From Solimonas sp040754295 (GTDB lineage: Bacteria; Pseudomonadota; Gammaproteobacteria; Nevskiales; Nevskiaceae), in NCBI GenBank assembly GCA_040754295.1, contig JBFMCQ010000007.1, forward strand, positions 26,246 to 90,245: 64,000 nt of DNA. Direction: 5' to 3'. Of the stretch, positions 9,332-18,960 are shown piece by piece. The notes under the pieces are model-generated. The model saw only the letters and a list, made by a program, of their open reading frames with translations. It was not told where the DNA came from and did no database searches. The translations under genes and the position numbers were made by a program. Numbering within the stretch: position 1 is the stretch's first letter; the number at the start of each line of letters is the position of its first letter.

Positions 9332-10450
9332 TTAGGGTCCGGCCGCCAGCCGCAGCAGATCGTAGCCCTGTACGGTCGCGTCGAAGTTCATCGTGTGCGG
9401 TCCGAACAGGCCCAGCGTGGCCAGCAGCGAGTCGCTCGCCGGCCCACCAGGCCAGTTGTGGCCGCCGCTTGCGACGGTGACGAGATAGCTGCGGCGGCCA
9501 CTCGTGCAGCTTGTGCGGTAGCGGAAGTCGACGACCATCGTGTCGTTCGCCCGAACCGGCATCGCCGCAGTGGACTCGCTGCCGCTGCAGCCGTTGAGCG
9601 TTTCGAAGCGCGAGTGGATCCCGGGAATGGATGCCGAGAGCAGCGGCAGGCCCGCGTAGGGTGCGAGCAGGTCCGCCGTGCCGTGAACGACGACCGTGCC
9701 GACCGGCCGCGCCGGCTGGCAGTTGTCGAGGATCTCGGCGCCCAGTCCGCCGGCGACGACCAGAATCGCCGAGAACTGTTCCGGCGCCCGGCACGCGAGG
9801 TGATACGCCATCGTCGCGCCGTTCGACAGGCCGGCGGCATATGCCGGGACGCCGGGCAGGTTGAACGCGCTGCGCGCATCGGCGACGACGGCTTTCACCA
9901 GGGCAACGTAGGCGTCGATCGGCTCCAGCGAGCCGGTCGGCCAGCGCGACAGCAGGTTGCCGCCGACGCCGAGGTCGACGACGCTGGTGAACACCGACGG
10001 CGCCTGCGGCACGACGATGAGCGCCTTGCGCGCTTTCGCAATCTCGGTCAGGCGCGTGACGTTGACGAAGGTGCCGGCATTCGCCTGCAGGTAGTGCAAG
10101 GCCACGAGTATCGCCTCGTACTCGCCGCTGTCGGCGCCGAGGACCAGGTAGTCGCTGTGCAGGTCGGCGGCGTCGGCCGAGCGCTGCATGACGAAAACGC
10201 CGTCGCAGGGGATCGGCTCGCGCTGCAGCACACCGAGCCCGTCGCCGGCCTCGCAGTACGTGCCGGCGCGGGGACGGCAATCCTGCCCGGCAGCGAGCTT
10301 CGCGGGATCGAAGGCGTCAGCGCAGCTCGCCGCTGCCGCTGCAGCCCGTACCCCGGCCGGTGTCCGCAGGTCGTCGCTGCTGCAGGCGCCAAGGACGGCG
10401 AGCGCCAGCAGCAGTGGCAGGCTTGCCGCAACTCGGCTCATTGCGTGCAT
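9332..10450 (-). CDS. PHB-depolymerase/feruloyl-esterase-like lipoprotein
   Basis: A 372-residue secreted alpha/beta hydrolase with a lipoprotein signal (lipobox LGAC near residue 22). The nucleophile motif is GLSNGAT, a later Asp lies in VVHGTADLLAPY, and the C-terminal histidine is in ASGGHNWPG. Cys-rich spacing suggests disulfides. Relatives are the extracellular PHB depolymerase/LpqC-type esterases; the substrate is unclear. The start could be three codons later (10441). No operon partner is evident. Confidence 0.8.
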   Translation of the reverse strand: MHAMSRVAASLPLLLALAVLGACSSDDLRTPAGVRAAAAAASCADAFDPAKLAAGQDCRPRAGTYCEAGDGLGVLQREPIPCDGVFVMQRSADAADLHSDYLVLGADSGEYEAILVALHYLQANAGTFVNVTRLTEIAKARKALIVVPQAPSVFTSVVDLGVGGNLLSRWPTGSLEPIDAYVALVKAVVADARSAFNLPGVPAYAAGLSNGATMAYHLACRAPEQFSAILVVAGGLGAEILDNCQPARPVGTVVVHGTADLLAPYAGLPLLSASIPGIHSRFETLNGCSGSESTAAMPVRANDTMVVDFRYRTSCTSGRRSYLVTVASGGHNWPGGPASDSLLATLGLFGPHTMNFDATVQGYDLLRLAAGP

Positions 10451-10612
10451 CTGCTGTAGTGCTTGGCCATCAGAGGACGGGATTCGCTAGCGACTTTTCG
10501 TGACGGGTAAGGCGCGGCGACGAGGCATGGCGGGCACGATGGCCAGGAGCCGCAACGCGGCCAGGCGCGAAAAGGCGCCGCGAATACGTTCGATGGATTG
10601 CGAAGCACTACA

Positions 10613-10704
10613 CCTGACCTCCTTGCGCGCGCGGGTACGGCGCGGCCATGGCCTGCACCTACGAGGCGCTGTTCCCTGACCTCCTTGCGGGCGCGGGTAT
10701 GGCG
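10613..10704. repeat. Two copies of a 30-bp intergenic repeat (62-bp spacing)
   Basis: Positions 10613-10642 and 10675-10704 match at 28 of 30 bases (core CTGACCTCCTTGCG). A third, looser relative lies near 10500-10520. The right copy ends where the duplicated contig-end sequence starts, so this repeat may be why the assembly broke here. Confidence 0.7.
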
Positions 10705-10827
10705 CCACCGGAACGGCAGCCGCGATCGGTGCTCAGGCATCTTTGTGAATCGGCTGATCGGCGACGACGATGCCGTCGGCGTCGGCATACAGCCAGGCGC
10801 CCGGTTTGAAGGTAACCCCGGCGAAAC
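10701..10827. repeat. 127-bp contig-end duplicate, left copy
   Basis: Identical base for base to 10928-11054. It contains a second copy of the last 30-odd codons of rraA (from 10733), cut off by the gap. This is best read as an unmerged contig overlap, not a real tandem duplication. Confidence 0.9.
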
Positions 10828-10927
10828 NNNNNNNNNNNNNNNNNNNNNNNNNNNNNNNNNNNNNNNNNNNNNNNNNNNNNNNNNNNNNNNNNNNNNNNNN
10901 NNNNNNNNNNNNNNNNNNNNNNNNNNN
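10828..10927. other. Assembly gap of 100 N
   Basis: Exactly 100 undetermined bases, the default length for a gap of unknown size. Identical 127-bp sequences on both sides suggest that no sequence is missing here or that a repeat array was collapsed. Confidence 0.98.
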
Positions 10928-11054
10928 GGCGCCACCGGAACGGCAGCCGCGATCGGTGCTCAGGCATCTTTGTGAATCGGCTGATCGGCGACGACGATGC
11001 CGTCGGCGTCGGCATACAGCCAGGCGCCCGGTTTGAAGGTAACCCCGGCGAAAC
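10928..11054. repeat. 127-bp contig-end duplicate, right copy
   Basis: Identical to 10701-10827. This copy continues into the intact rraA gene, so it is the genuine 3' end of that gene. Confidence 0.9.
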
Positions 11055-11448
11055 TCACTTCACGCTCGCGCTTGCCGTCGTGCAGGCCCTTCTCCGACTT
11101 GCGCGGATGCGTGCCCAGCGCCTTGACGCCGATGTCCTGCTGCGCGATCTCCTCGGAGTCGCGGATGCAGCCGTAGACGACGATGCCGGCCCAGCCGTTG
11201 TCCACGCCGAGCTGGCCGAGATTGCCGCCGACCAGCGCGCAGCGCATCGAGCCGCCGCCGTCGACGACCAGCACATGGCCCTCGCCGCGCTCTTCGAGCA
11301 GCGCGCGCACCATCGCATTGTCTTCGAACACTTTCACGGTGCGGATCGGGCCATGGAAGGTGAGCCGTCCGCCGAAGTCGCCGAAGATCGGCTCGGCCAC
11401 CTGGGCTTCGGGATGGGCGTCTGAGAGGTCGGTCGTCGCGTAGGTCAT
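10960..11448 (-). CDS. rraA: RNase E inhibitor RraA / demethylmenaquinone methyltransferase-like
   Basis: 162 residues, full length for RraA. The fold signature includes FGGRLTFHGPIRTVK, VLVVDGGGSMRCALVGGN and GCIRDSEEIAQQDIGVKALG, with the C-terminal DADGIVVA. RraA binds RNase E and dampens mRNA decay; the family is often mis-named as a menaquinone methyltransferase. The ATG start at 11448 gives the standard N-terminus. A truncated duplicate of its 3' end lies across the assembly gap. Confidence 0.93.
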   Translation of the reverse strand: MTYATTDLSDAHPEAQVAEPIFGDFGGRLTFHGPIRTVKVFEDNAMVRALLEERGEGHVLVVDGGGSMRCALVGGNLGQLGVDNGWAGIVVYGCIRDSEEIAQQDIGVKALGTHPRKSEKGLHDGKREREVSFAGVTFKPGAWLYADADGIVVADQPIHKDA

Positions 11449-11457
11449 GGCAAGAGC

Positions 11458-11486
11458 GGGGAATCGGGAATGGGGAATCGGGAATC
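11458..11486. repeat. Short GGGAATC tandem repeat
   Basis: Four near-identical 7-bp units (GGGAATC/GGGAATG) fill the space between rraA and dsbB. Such GGGAAT runs are common between genes in Xanthomonadales. No function is assigned. Confidence 0.7.
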
Positions 11487-11487
11487 A

Positions 11488-11991
11488 TCAGCGGCGCTGG
11501 GCGGCGCGCGCGATGACGGGCATCGCCAGCGCATAGAGCGCAAGGACGACGAAGGCGATCAAGGTCCAGCCCGGCAGGCTGATGCCCAGCCACTGCGCGT
11601 CGATCTTCGCGCAGTTGCCGTCGCCCTTGAGGACCATCGTGATCACTTCCATGACCGGCAGCATGCCGAGCAGGTAGTCCAGCGTCGGACCGCAGGCCGG
11701 CACCTGGTCGGGCGGCAGCGACTGCAGCCAGACGTGGCGACCGGCGACGGCGGCACCGGCCGCGGAGGCCAGCGCCGCCAGGCCGGCATAAACCCAGCGT
11801 CCGCCGCCCCGGGGTCCGTGCAGCGCCCCGGCCAGGAAAACCAGCCCGGCGGCGATCATCGCCACGCGCTGGAAGATGCACATCGGGCACGGCTCGTAGT
11901 TGCGGAAATGCTCCAGGTACAGCGCAAAGGCCATGCCGGCGACGCAGGCGAGAAAGCCGAGAAAGCCGAGGAAGCGGAAACTGAATGTCAT
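11488..11991 (-). CDS. dsbB: Disulfide bond formation protein DsbB
   Basis: A 167-residue inner-membrane quinone reductase with four transmembrane helices. It has the first periplasmic Cys pair CPMC just after helix 1 and the second pair in PACGP and GNCAK of the second periplasmic loop. It re-oxidises DsbA and passes electrons to quinone. The length and all four cysteines are standard. A disulfide route matters for the many periplasmic cytochromes encoded later in the window, although the genes are not linked. Confidence 0.95.
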   Translation of the reverse strand: MTFSFRFLGFLGFLACVAGMAFALYLEHFRNYEPCPMCIFQRVAMIAAGLVFLAGALHGPRGGGRWVYAGLAALASAAGAAVAGRHVWLQSLPPDQVPACGPTLDYLLGMLPVMEVITMVLKGDGNCAKIDAQWLGISLPGWTLIAFVVLALYALAMPVIARAAQRR

Positions 11992-11998
11992 ACCGGCT

Positions 11999-12084
11999 CG
12001 TCATTCCCGCGAAGGCGGGAATCCGGGCATCTACGATCGACGCGGGCGAAGGCGCACGATACCCGCCTGCGCGGGCGTGACGGA
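11999..12084. repeat. Inverted pair of REP-like hairpins
   Basis: ATTCCCGC-GAAG-GCGGGAAT (12003-12022) forms a perfect 8-bp stem. A second copy of the same unit lies in opposite orientation around CCCGC-CTGC-GCGGG (12062-12075), with the flanking GTCA preserved. This head-to-head pair is the layout of a small BIME/REP element and sits between fumA and dsbB. Confidence 0.75.
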
Positions 12085-12101
12085 TATCGGGCGTTCATCG
12101 T

Positions 12102-13634
12102 TCAGGCGACCGCGACCGGAATCCTGCCGATGGTCGCCGCAATCTTCGCCTGCCAGTGTTTCGGTCCGGTTTCGTGCACGGAAGTGCCCTGCGCGTCGAC
12201 CGCGACCGTCACCGGCATGTCCTTGACCTCGAACTCGTAGATCGCCTCCATGCCCAGGTCCTCGAAGCCGACGACCCTCGCCGCCTTGATCGCCTTGGCG
12301 ACGAGATAGGCCGCGCCGCCGACGGCCATCAGATACGCGCTCTTGTGCTTCTTGATCGATTCGATCGCGACCGGGCCGCGCTCCGACTTGCCGATCATCG
12401 CGATCAGCCCGGTCTGCGCGAGCATCATCTCGGTGAACTTGTCCATGCGCGTCGCCGTCGTCGGCCCGGCGGGGCCGACGACTTCGTCGCGCACCGGATC
12501 GACCGGGCCGACGTAGTAGATCACGCGATTCGTGAAATCCACCGGCAGCTTCTCGCCCTTGGCCAGCATGTCCTGGATGCGCTTGTGCGCGGCGTCGCGG
12601 CCGGTGAGCATGCGGCCGTTGAGCAGCAGGGTCTGGCCCGGTTGCCAGCGTGCAACCTCTTCCTTCGTCAGCGTGTCGAGGTTTACCCGGGTCGCGAGCT
12701 TTTCGTCGGCCTGCCAGGTCACTTTGGGCCAGTCCTCGAGCGTCGGCGTCGGCAGTACCGCGGGGCCGGAGCCGTCGAGCTCGAAGTGCACATGGCGCGT
12801 CGCCGCGCAGTTGGGGATCATCGCCACCGGCAGATTCGCCGCATGCGTCGGATAGTCGAGCACCTTGACGTCGACGACCGTGGTCAACCCGCCGAGGCCC
12901 TGTGCGCCGATGCCCAGCCGGTTGACTTTCTCGTACAGCTCCAGGCGCAGCTCTTCGGCGCGGTTCGATGGTCCGCGCGCCTTCAGCTCGTGAATGTCGA
13001 CCGGCGCCATCAGCGATTCCTTGGCGAGCAGCATCGCCTTCTCCGGCGTGCCGCCGATGCCGATGCCGAGAATGCCCGGCGGGCACCAGCCGGCACCCAT
13101 CGTCGGCACCGTCTTGAGTACCCAGTCGACGATCGAATCCGACGGGTTGAGCATGGCCATCTTCGCCTTCGCCTCGGAGCCGCCGCCCTTCGCGGCGCAA
13201 ATCACCTCGAGGTGCTCGCCCGGCACGATCTCGTAGTGGATCACCGCCGGCGTGTTGTCCCGGGTGTTGGTGCGCCTGCCGGCCGGATCGGCCAGCACCG
13301 AGGCGCGCAGCTTGTTGTCGGGATCGTTGTAGGCGCGGCGCACGCCCTCGTTGACCATCTCCTCCACCGACAGCGTCGCATCCCAGCGCAGGTTCATGCC
13401 GATCTTGAGGAACACGGTGGCGATGCCGGTGTCCTGGCAGATCGGGCGATGCCCTTCGGCGCTCATGCGTGAGTTGGTGAGGATCTGCGCGATCGCGTCC
13501 TTTGCCGCCGGATTCTTCTCCCGCTCATAGGCTTCGCCGAGTGCCCGGACGTAGTCCAGCGGGTGGTAATAGCTGATGTACTGGAACGCATCGGCGATGG
13601 ACTGAATGAAATCGTCCTGGCGGATCGTGGTCAT
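12102..13634 (-). CDS. fumA: Fumarate hydratase, class I (iron-sulfur)
   Basis: A 510-residue class I fumarase of the single-chain type: an alpha domain followed by a beta domain. Visible are the cluster-region cysteines in RPICQDTGIA, AGWCPPGILG and IPNCAATRHVHF, and the C-terminal domain stretch VGPAGPTTATRMDKF. It interconverts fumarate and malate and needs a [4Fe-4S] cluster, so it is oxygen- and iron-sensitive. I take the ATG at 13634; an upstream GTG (13643) is possible. A class II, iron-free fumarase lies 1.5 kb away. Confidence 0.95.
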   Translation of the reverse strand: MTTIRQDDFIQSIADAFQYISYYHPLDYVRALGEAYEREKNPAAKDAIAQILTNSRMSAEGHRPICQDTGIATVFLKIGMNLRWDATLSVEEMVNEGVRRAYNDPDNKLRASVLADPAGRRTNTRDNTPAVIHYEIVPGEHLEVICAAKGGGSEAKAKMAMLNPSDSIVDWVLKTVPTMGAGWCPPGILGIGIGGTPEKAMLLAKESLMAPVDIHELKARGPSNRAEELRLELYEKVNRLGIGAQGLGGLTTVVDVKVLDYPTHAANLPVAMIPNCAATRHVHFELDGSGPAVLPTPTLEDWPKVTWQADEKLATRVNLDTLTKEEVARWQPGQTLLLNGRMLTGRDAAHKRIQDMLAKGEKLPVDFTNRVIYYVGPVDPVRDEVVGPAGPTTATRMDKFTEMMLAQTGLIAMIGKSERGPVAIESIKKHKSAYLMAVGGAAYLVAKAIKAARVVGFEDLGMEAIYEFEVKDMPVTVAVDAQGTSVHETGPKHWQAKIAATIGRIPVAVA

Positions 13635-13689
13635 GGAGGACACGCGGCTGGGGGTAAATCACCAGCCGTGAATCCTAGCGGAAAACGCG

Positions 13690-15045
13690 CTACGCCGTTG
13701 CGTACAGCCGGTAGCTGTGGTGCGTTGCCGGCTCCCACAGCGCGATGCCATTTTCGATCGCGGCCGACTGCACGAGCGAGGCGGCGCTGCTGCCGGCGGT
13801 CTCGACGAACGCCGCTTCGAGCACACGGATCAGCGCGCGCACGTTGCCGTGCCAGCGGCATTCGCGGATCAGTTTCCAGGCCGCGTCGTCGAGACCTTCG
13901 GGCGCCTTCCAGGTGGTGCAGCCCTCGCCCATGCGCGCGAAGGTCGACGCGATCACCGCGATCATGTCCTCCTCGCGGCGTCGCAGCTCCGGCACCTCGA
14001 GGACCGCCGCGCCCAGGCGCGTGAACTCGTCGATGTTGACCGCGGCCTGCAGCTGCGACCAGCTACGGTTGGACGCGAACAGCAGCGCGCAGTCCAGCGA
14101 CCGCTTGGCCGATGCACCGAACGGCAGATACTGGCCGTTGTCGAGCGCTTCCATCAACACTTCCATGACCGCGCCGCTGACACCATGCGCCTCGTCCAGA
14201 AAGCAGACGCCGTCCTGGGCGTGCGAGAACGCACCGTGGCGCGCGCCGGCGCCCGGGAACGCGCCGCTGACGTGCCCGCACAGCAGCGACTTCACCGCGC
14301 TCTTGTCGCCGGTGTTTTCGGCCGCCAGATTGACCGAGATGAAGCGGCCCTTGGCGCGCGTGAGGTAGTAGAAGTACGCGAGCGAAGCCTTGCCGCTGCC
14401 CGGTCCGCCGAGCAGGTAGGCGCGCGCGATGCCGTTCTCGGCAAATGCGCGGATGCGGCCGACCAGCGTCTGCAGCTCGGGGCTGAAGACGTAGAAGCTG
14501 CGGTAGCCGGGGCGCTCGACCTCGGTGTTGATCGGCATGCGGATCGCGTTGTCCTCGACGCCGTGACGCAGCCGCTCGGTGAGCTGGCGCATCGCGTCTT
14601 CGGTGTCGTGCGCGAGGATCAGCCGCAGGCCGACGAGGCGCCCGCGACGCATGCGCCACTGCAGCCAGCGGCCGAGGCTCGCCAGCTGGCGACCCTGGAC
14701 GGCGATGATCAGCGTCGCAGCACGGCCGCTGTCACGCGCAGCGAGCACGCGGTCGGCAAGCGGATCGAGCGCGCCCGGGTCGACGAACAGGCTCAGCGCG
14801 AACTCCTCGGCGAGCGGGGCGACCGGGTCGGTCGCGGCCGGCGGCGGATCGATGCTGTGCAGCACACAGCCGCGCCCCGCCGGCAGCAGGCTCGACACGA
14901 TATGCTGCAGGGCAGTGTCGCGCAGACCCCATTCGGCGGGCGCGTAGATCGCCAGGAACGGCGCCGCCTGCCCGACCGGCACCGCCGGATCTCCGGCGCG
15001 GCGGCGCAGGCTGCGCCAGTTGAGATCGAACATAAGCCCGGCCAT
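13690..15045 (-). CDS. Sigma-54-activator-like AAA+ protein, degenerate GAFTGA, no HTH
   Basis: A 451-residue protein with an unrecognised alpha/beta N-terminal domain (1-185) and an AAA+ domain of the bacterial enhancer-binding type (about 190-400). Walker A is GGPGSGKAS and Walker B is CFLDEAHG; an arginine lies in the EFTRLGAAVLEVPELRRREED block. The sigma-54 contact loop reads GAFPGA where activators have GAFTGA. The C-terminus ends without a recognisable Fis-type HTH. ATP hydrolysis looks possible, but classical sigma-54 activation does not. It stands alone between fumA and fumC, and its real role is unknown. Confidence 0.75.
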   Translation of the reverse strand: MAGLMFDLNWRSLRRRAGDPAVPVGQAAPFLAIYAPAEWGLRDTALQHIVSSLLPAGRGCVLHSIDPPPAATDPVAPLAEEFALSLFVDPGALDPLADRVLAARDSGRAATLIIAVQGRQLASLGRWLQWRMRRGRLVGLRLILAHDTEDAMRQLTERLRHGVEDNAIRMPINTEVERPGYRSFYVFSPELQTLVGRIRAFAENGIARAYLLGGPGSGKASLAYFYYLTRAKGRFISVNLAAENTGDKSAVKSLLCGHVSGAFPGAGARHGAFSHAQDGVCFLDEAHGVSGAVMEVLMEALDNGQYLPFGASAKRSLDCALLFASNRSWSQLQAAVNIDEFTRLGAAVLEVPELRRREEDMIAVIASTFARMGEGCTTWKAPEGLDDAAWKLIRECRWHGNVRALIRVLEAAFVETAGSSAASLVQSAAIENGIALWEPATHHSYRLYATA

Positions 15046-15152
15046 CCTTATCGAACCCGGGGTGCAGCGTACACAGCCTCCGGCCGCCCGTGCGCGATGC
15101 CCGGCGGACCGTGGGCCGCCGCCCGATCAGCGGTGCGCCGCATCATGCGGGC

Positions 15153-16595
<1,443 letters not shown>

Positions 16596-16708
16596 GGTCG
16601 TTCTCCTCGGGCGGTCCGCCCGCTGCACCTCGCGCGCCCGTGCAAGCTTGCACGATAAAATGCCTCGTTCCCACCGAGCCGGCCGCTGCCCGGTCGACCC
16701 CGAGACAC

Positions 16709-18076
16709 ATGAACCTCACCTCGCTGTCCGCCATCTCTCCCGTCGACGGCCGCTATGCCGAGAAGACCGTGCAGCTGCGCGGCATCTTCAGCGAGTACGG
16801 CCTGATGCGCTACCGCGTGCTCTGTGAAATCCGCTGGCTCGAAACGCTCGCCGCCGAGGCGGCGATCGCCGAAGTGCCCGCGCTCTCCGCCACGGCGCGC
16901 GAAAAGCTGGATCGCATCGTCGAGAGCTTCACGCTCGAAGAAGCGCAGCGCGTCAAGAGCATCGAAGACACGACCAACCACGACGTCAAGGCGGTCGAGT
17001 ACTACCTCAAGGAGAAGACCAGCTCGCATCCGGAGCTGAGCGGGGTCAAGGAGTTCATCCACTTCGCCTGCACCTCGGAGGACATCAACAACCTCGCGCA
17101 TGCGCTGATGCTCAAGGATGCGCGCGAGCAGGTGCTGCTGCCGGCGATCGACAGGCTGATCCAGGCCATCGCGGTACTCGCGCGCGCCTATGCGGATCAG
17201 CCGATGCTGTCGCGCACGCACGGCCAGCCCGCCTCGCCGAGCACGCTCGGCAAGGAGATGGCCGTGTTCGTGCAGCGCCTGCGCCGCCAGCGCCGGCAGT
17301 TCGCGGCCGTCGAGGTGCTCGGCAAGATGAACGGCGCCGTCGGCAACTGGAACGCGCACTACGCCGCGTATCCCGAGGTCGACTGGCCTGGCATCGCACG
17401 CCGCTTCATCGCCGCGCTCGGCATCGGCGAATCGCCGGCGACGACGCAGATCGAGCCGCATGACTACATCGCGGAGTATTTCCACGCGCTGTCGCGCATC
17501 AACACGGTCCTGATCGATTTCTGCCGCGACATCTGGGCGTATATCTCGGTCGGCTACTTCAAGCAGAAAACGGTTGCCGGCGAAGTCGGCAGCTCGACGA
17601 TGCCACACAAGGTCAACCCGATCGACTTCGAGAACGGCGAAGGCAACCTCGGCCTCGCCAACGCGATCCTGCAGCACCTCGCCGAGAAGCTGCCGATCTC
17701 GCGGCTGCAGCGCGATCTCACCGACTCCACGGTGCTGCGCAATCTCGGCGTCGGTGCGGCGCATGCGCTGATCGCCTATCAGTCGATCGGCAAGGGCATC
17801 GGCAGGCTCGAAGCCGATGCCTGGCGCATGGGGCAGGACCTCGACGCGAACTGGGAGGTGCTGGGCGAGGCGATCCAGACGGTGATGCGCCGCTACGGCC
17901 TGCCCGAGCCCTACGAGCAGCTCAAGCGGCTGACGCGCGGCCAGAAGATCGGACGCGACGCCATCCGCGCATTCGTCACCGAACTCGAGCTGCCCGAGGC
18001 GGAAAAGCAGCGGCTGCTGGCGATGACTCCGGCCGATTACATCGGCAACGCGACGCAGCAGGCCAAGTCGGTGTAA
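16709..18076 (+). CDS. purB: Adenylosuccinate lyase
   Basis: 455 residues, the normal PurB length. It cleaves SAICAR and adenylosuccinate to release fumarate in purine synthesis. Visible are MNLTSLSAISPVDGRYAEKT at the N-terminus, TSEDINNLAHALML, the SRTHGQPASPSTLGKE block and the signature loop GSSTMPHKVNPIDFEN. The ATG at 16709 gives the canonical N-terminus. The gene product that follows (8 bases later) may share its transcript. Confidence 0.97.
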   Translation: MNLTSLSAISPVDGRYAEKTVQLRGIFSEYGLMRYRVLCEIRWLETLAAEAAIAEVPALSATAREKLDRIVESFTLEEAQRVKSIEDTTNHDVKAVEYYLKEKTSSHPELSGVKEFIHFACTSEDINNLAHALMLKDAREQVLLPAIDRLIQAIAVLARAYADQPMLSRTHGQPASPSTLGKEMAVFVQRLRRQRRQFAAVEVLGKMNGAVGNWNAHYAAYPEVDWPGIARRFIAALGIGESPATTQIEPHDYIAEYFHALSRINTVLIDFCRDIWAYISVGYFKQKTVAGEVGSSTMPHKVNPIDFENGEGNLGLANAILQHLAEKLPISRLQRDLTDSTVLRNLGVGAAHALIAYQSIGKGIGRLEADAWRMGQDLDANWEVLGEAIQTVMRRYGLPEPYEQLKRLTRGQKIGRDAIRAFVTELELPEAEKQRLLAMTPADYIGNATQQAKSV

Positions 18077-18084
18077 AGGACGCG

Positions 18085-18591
18085 ATGAGCGAAACAGCGC
18101 AGAGTCGCGAGCCCGCGCCGCCCGAGGCGGTCGTCGGACTGGCGGGCGCCGTCACCGTTCTTGCGGACCTGGTCGCCGCCGCGCGCAACGAGCTGGCGAT
18201 CCTGAGCTACCGGCTCGAGCCCGCACTCTACGGCGCCGAATCCCTCGTCGACGCGCTGCGTGCGTTCGCCCTGCGTCACGAGCGCGTGCGCGTGCGCATT
18301 CTCGTCAACCAGCCGGACCTGGCGATGCGCCGCGCACACCGGCTCGTCGAGCTCGCGCGCAGGCTGCCGAGCCGTTTCGAGTTCCGCGAGCTGAGTGAAG
18401 AACAGCGCGGCATCGTCGACGACTGCGTCATCGTCGACGTCGCGCACGTCTGGCGCCGCGACAGCGTCGACCACTTCGAATCCCGCCTGTTCCGCAACGC
18501 ACCGCTCGAAGCGCAGCTGCAGCTGCGCCGCTTCGATCCGCTGTGGGAGCAATCGCCGCCGGCGCAGGCCTTCCGCGAGCTGCGCCTGTGA
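18085..18591 (+). CDS. Conserved hypothetical protein, PLD-like/DUF7931-like
   Basis: 168 residues, soluble, starting 8 bases after purB with an AAAGGA ribosome site. The pattern of a beta strand (ELAILSYRLEP), a helix, then VRVRILVNQP and a late IVDDCVIVDVAHVW strand suggests a phospholipase-D-like half domain without obvious HKD catalytic residues. Similar small proteins occur next to housekeeping genes in Xanthomonadales and pseudomonads. The function is not known to me. Confidence 0.7.
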   Translation: MSETAQSREPAPPEAVVGLAGAVTVLADLVAAARNELAILSYRLEPALYGAESLVDALRAFALRHERVRVRILVNQPDLAMRRAHRLVELARRLPSRFEFRELSEEQRGIVDDCVIVDVAHVWRRDSVDHFESRLFRNAPLEAQLQLRRFDPLWEQSPPAQAFRELRL

Positions 18592-18642
18592 CATTCAGAT
18601 CGTTCGTCGGGACGTCGGCGACAAAGGCCAAGTCCTGCAAGC

Positions 18643-18858
18643 TCACGGAGCTTTTGGCGAGCGGCGATGATACGCCGCGACGCGCCCGCGCAGCTCGGCC
18701 GCGCGGCGGATCTCGATTTTGCGGGCGCGCGTCGCCGTCGGCCATTCGGTGATTTCGGCCATCGTGCGGAAACAGCCGGTGCACACACCCTTGCCGTCGA
18801 GCGCGCAGACCTGGATGCAGGGCGACGGGACGTCTTGAAACGGTGCGAAGTGGTTCAC
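18643..18858 (-). CDS. DUF1289 family protein
   Basis: A 71-residue protein with the family pattern SPCIQVCALDGKGVCTGCFRT followed by EITEW. The four cysteines suggest a small metal-binding fold. The function is unknown. The start codon is GTG at 18858. It stands alone, converging on the plus-strand gene before it. Confidence 0.85.
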   Translation of the reverse strand: MNHFAPFQDVPSPCIQVCALDGKGVCTGCFRTMAEITEWPTATRARKIEIRRAAELRGRVAAYHRRSPKAP

Positions 18859-18960
18859 TGAGTCGAGCAGCTGCCGGGCGCAGGCGCACGTGACAGAGGC
18901 GCGACCATCATAGCGACGATCGCGCCTCGGTGAACCCCTCCGAATGGTTTGATCGCCGGG

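Noticed and set aside
10487..10708. 72-codon minus-strand ORF rich in Arg and Pro before the assembly gap
   Set aside because: It is made of the intergenic 30-bp repeat read in one frame; no ribosome site and no protein-like pattern.
11470..12240. Long plus-strand ORF opposite dsbB and fumA
   Set aside because: It is the antisense shadow of dsbB; composition bias only.
18639..18656. Short AAGCTC-ACG-GAGCTT hairpin with TTTT
   Set aside because: It lies inside the DUF1289 coding end and has only a 6-bp stem; too weak to call a terminator.
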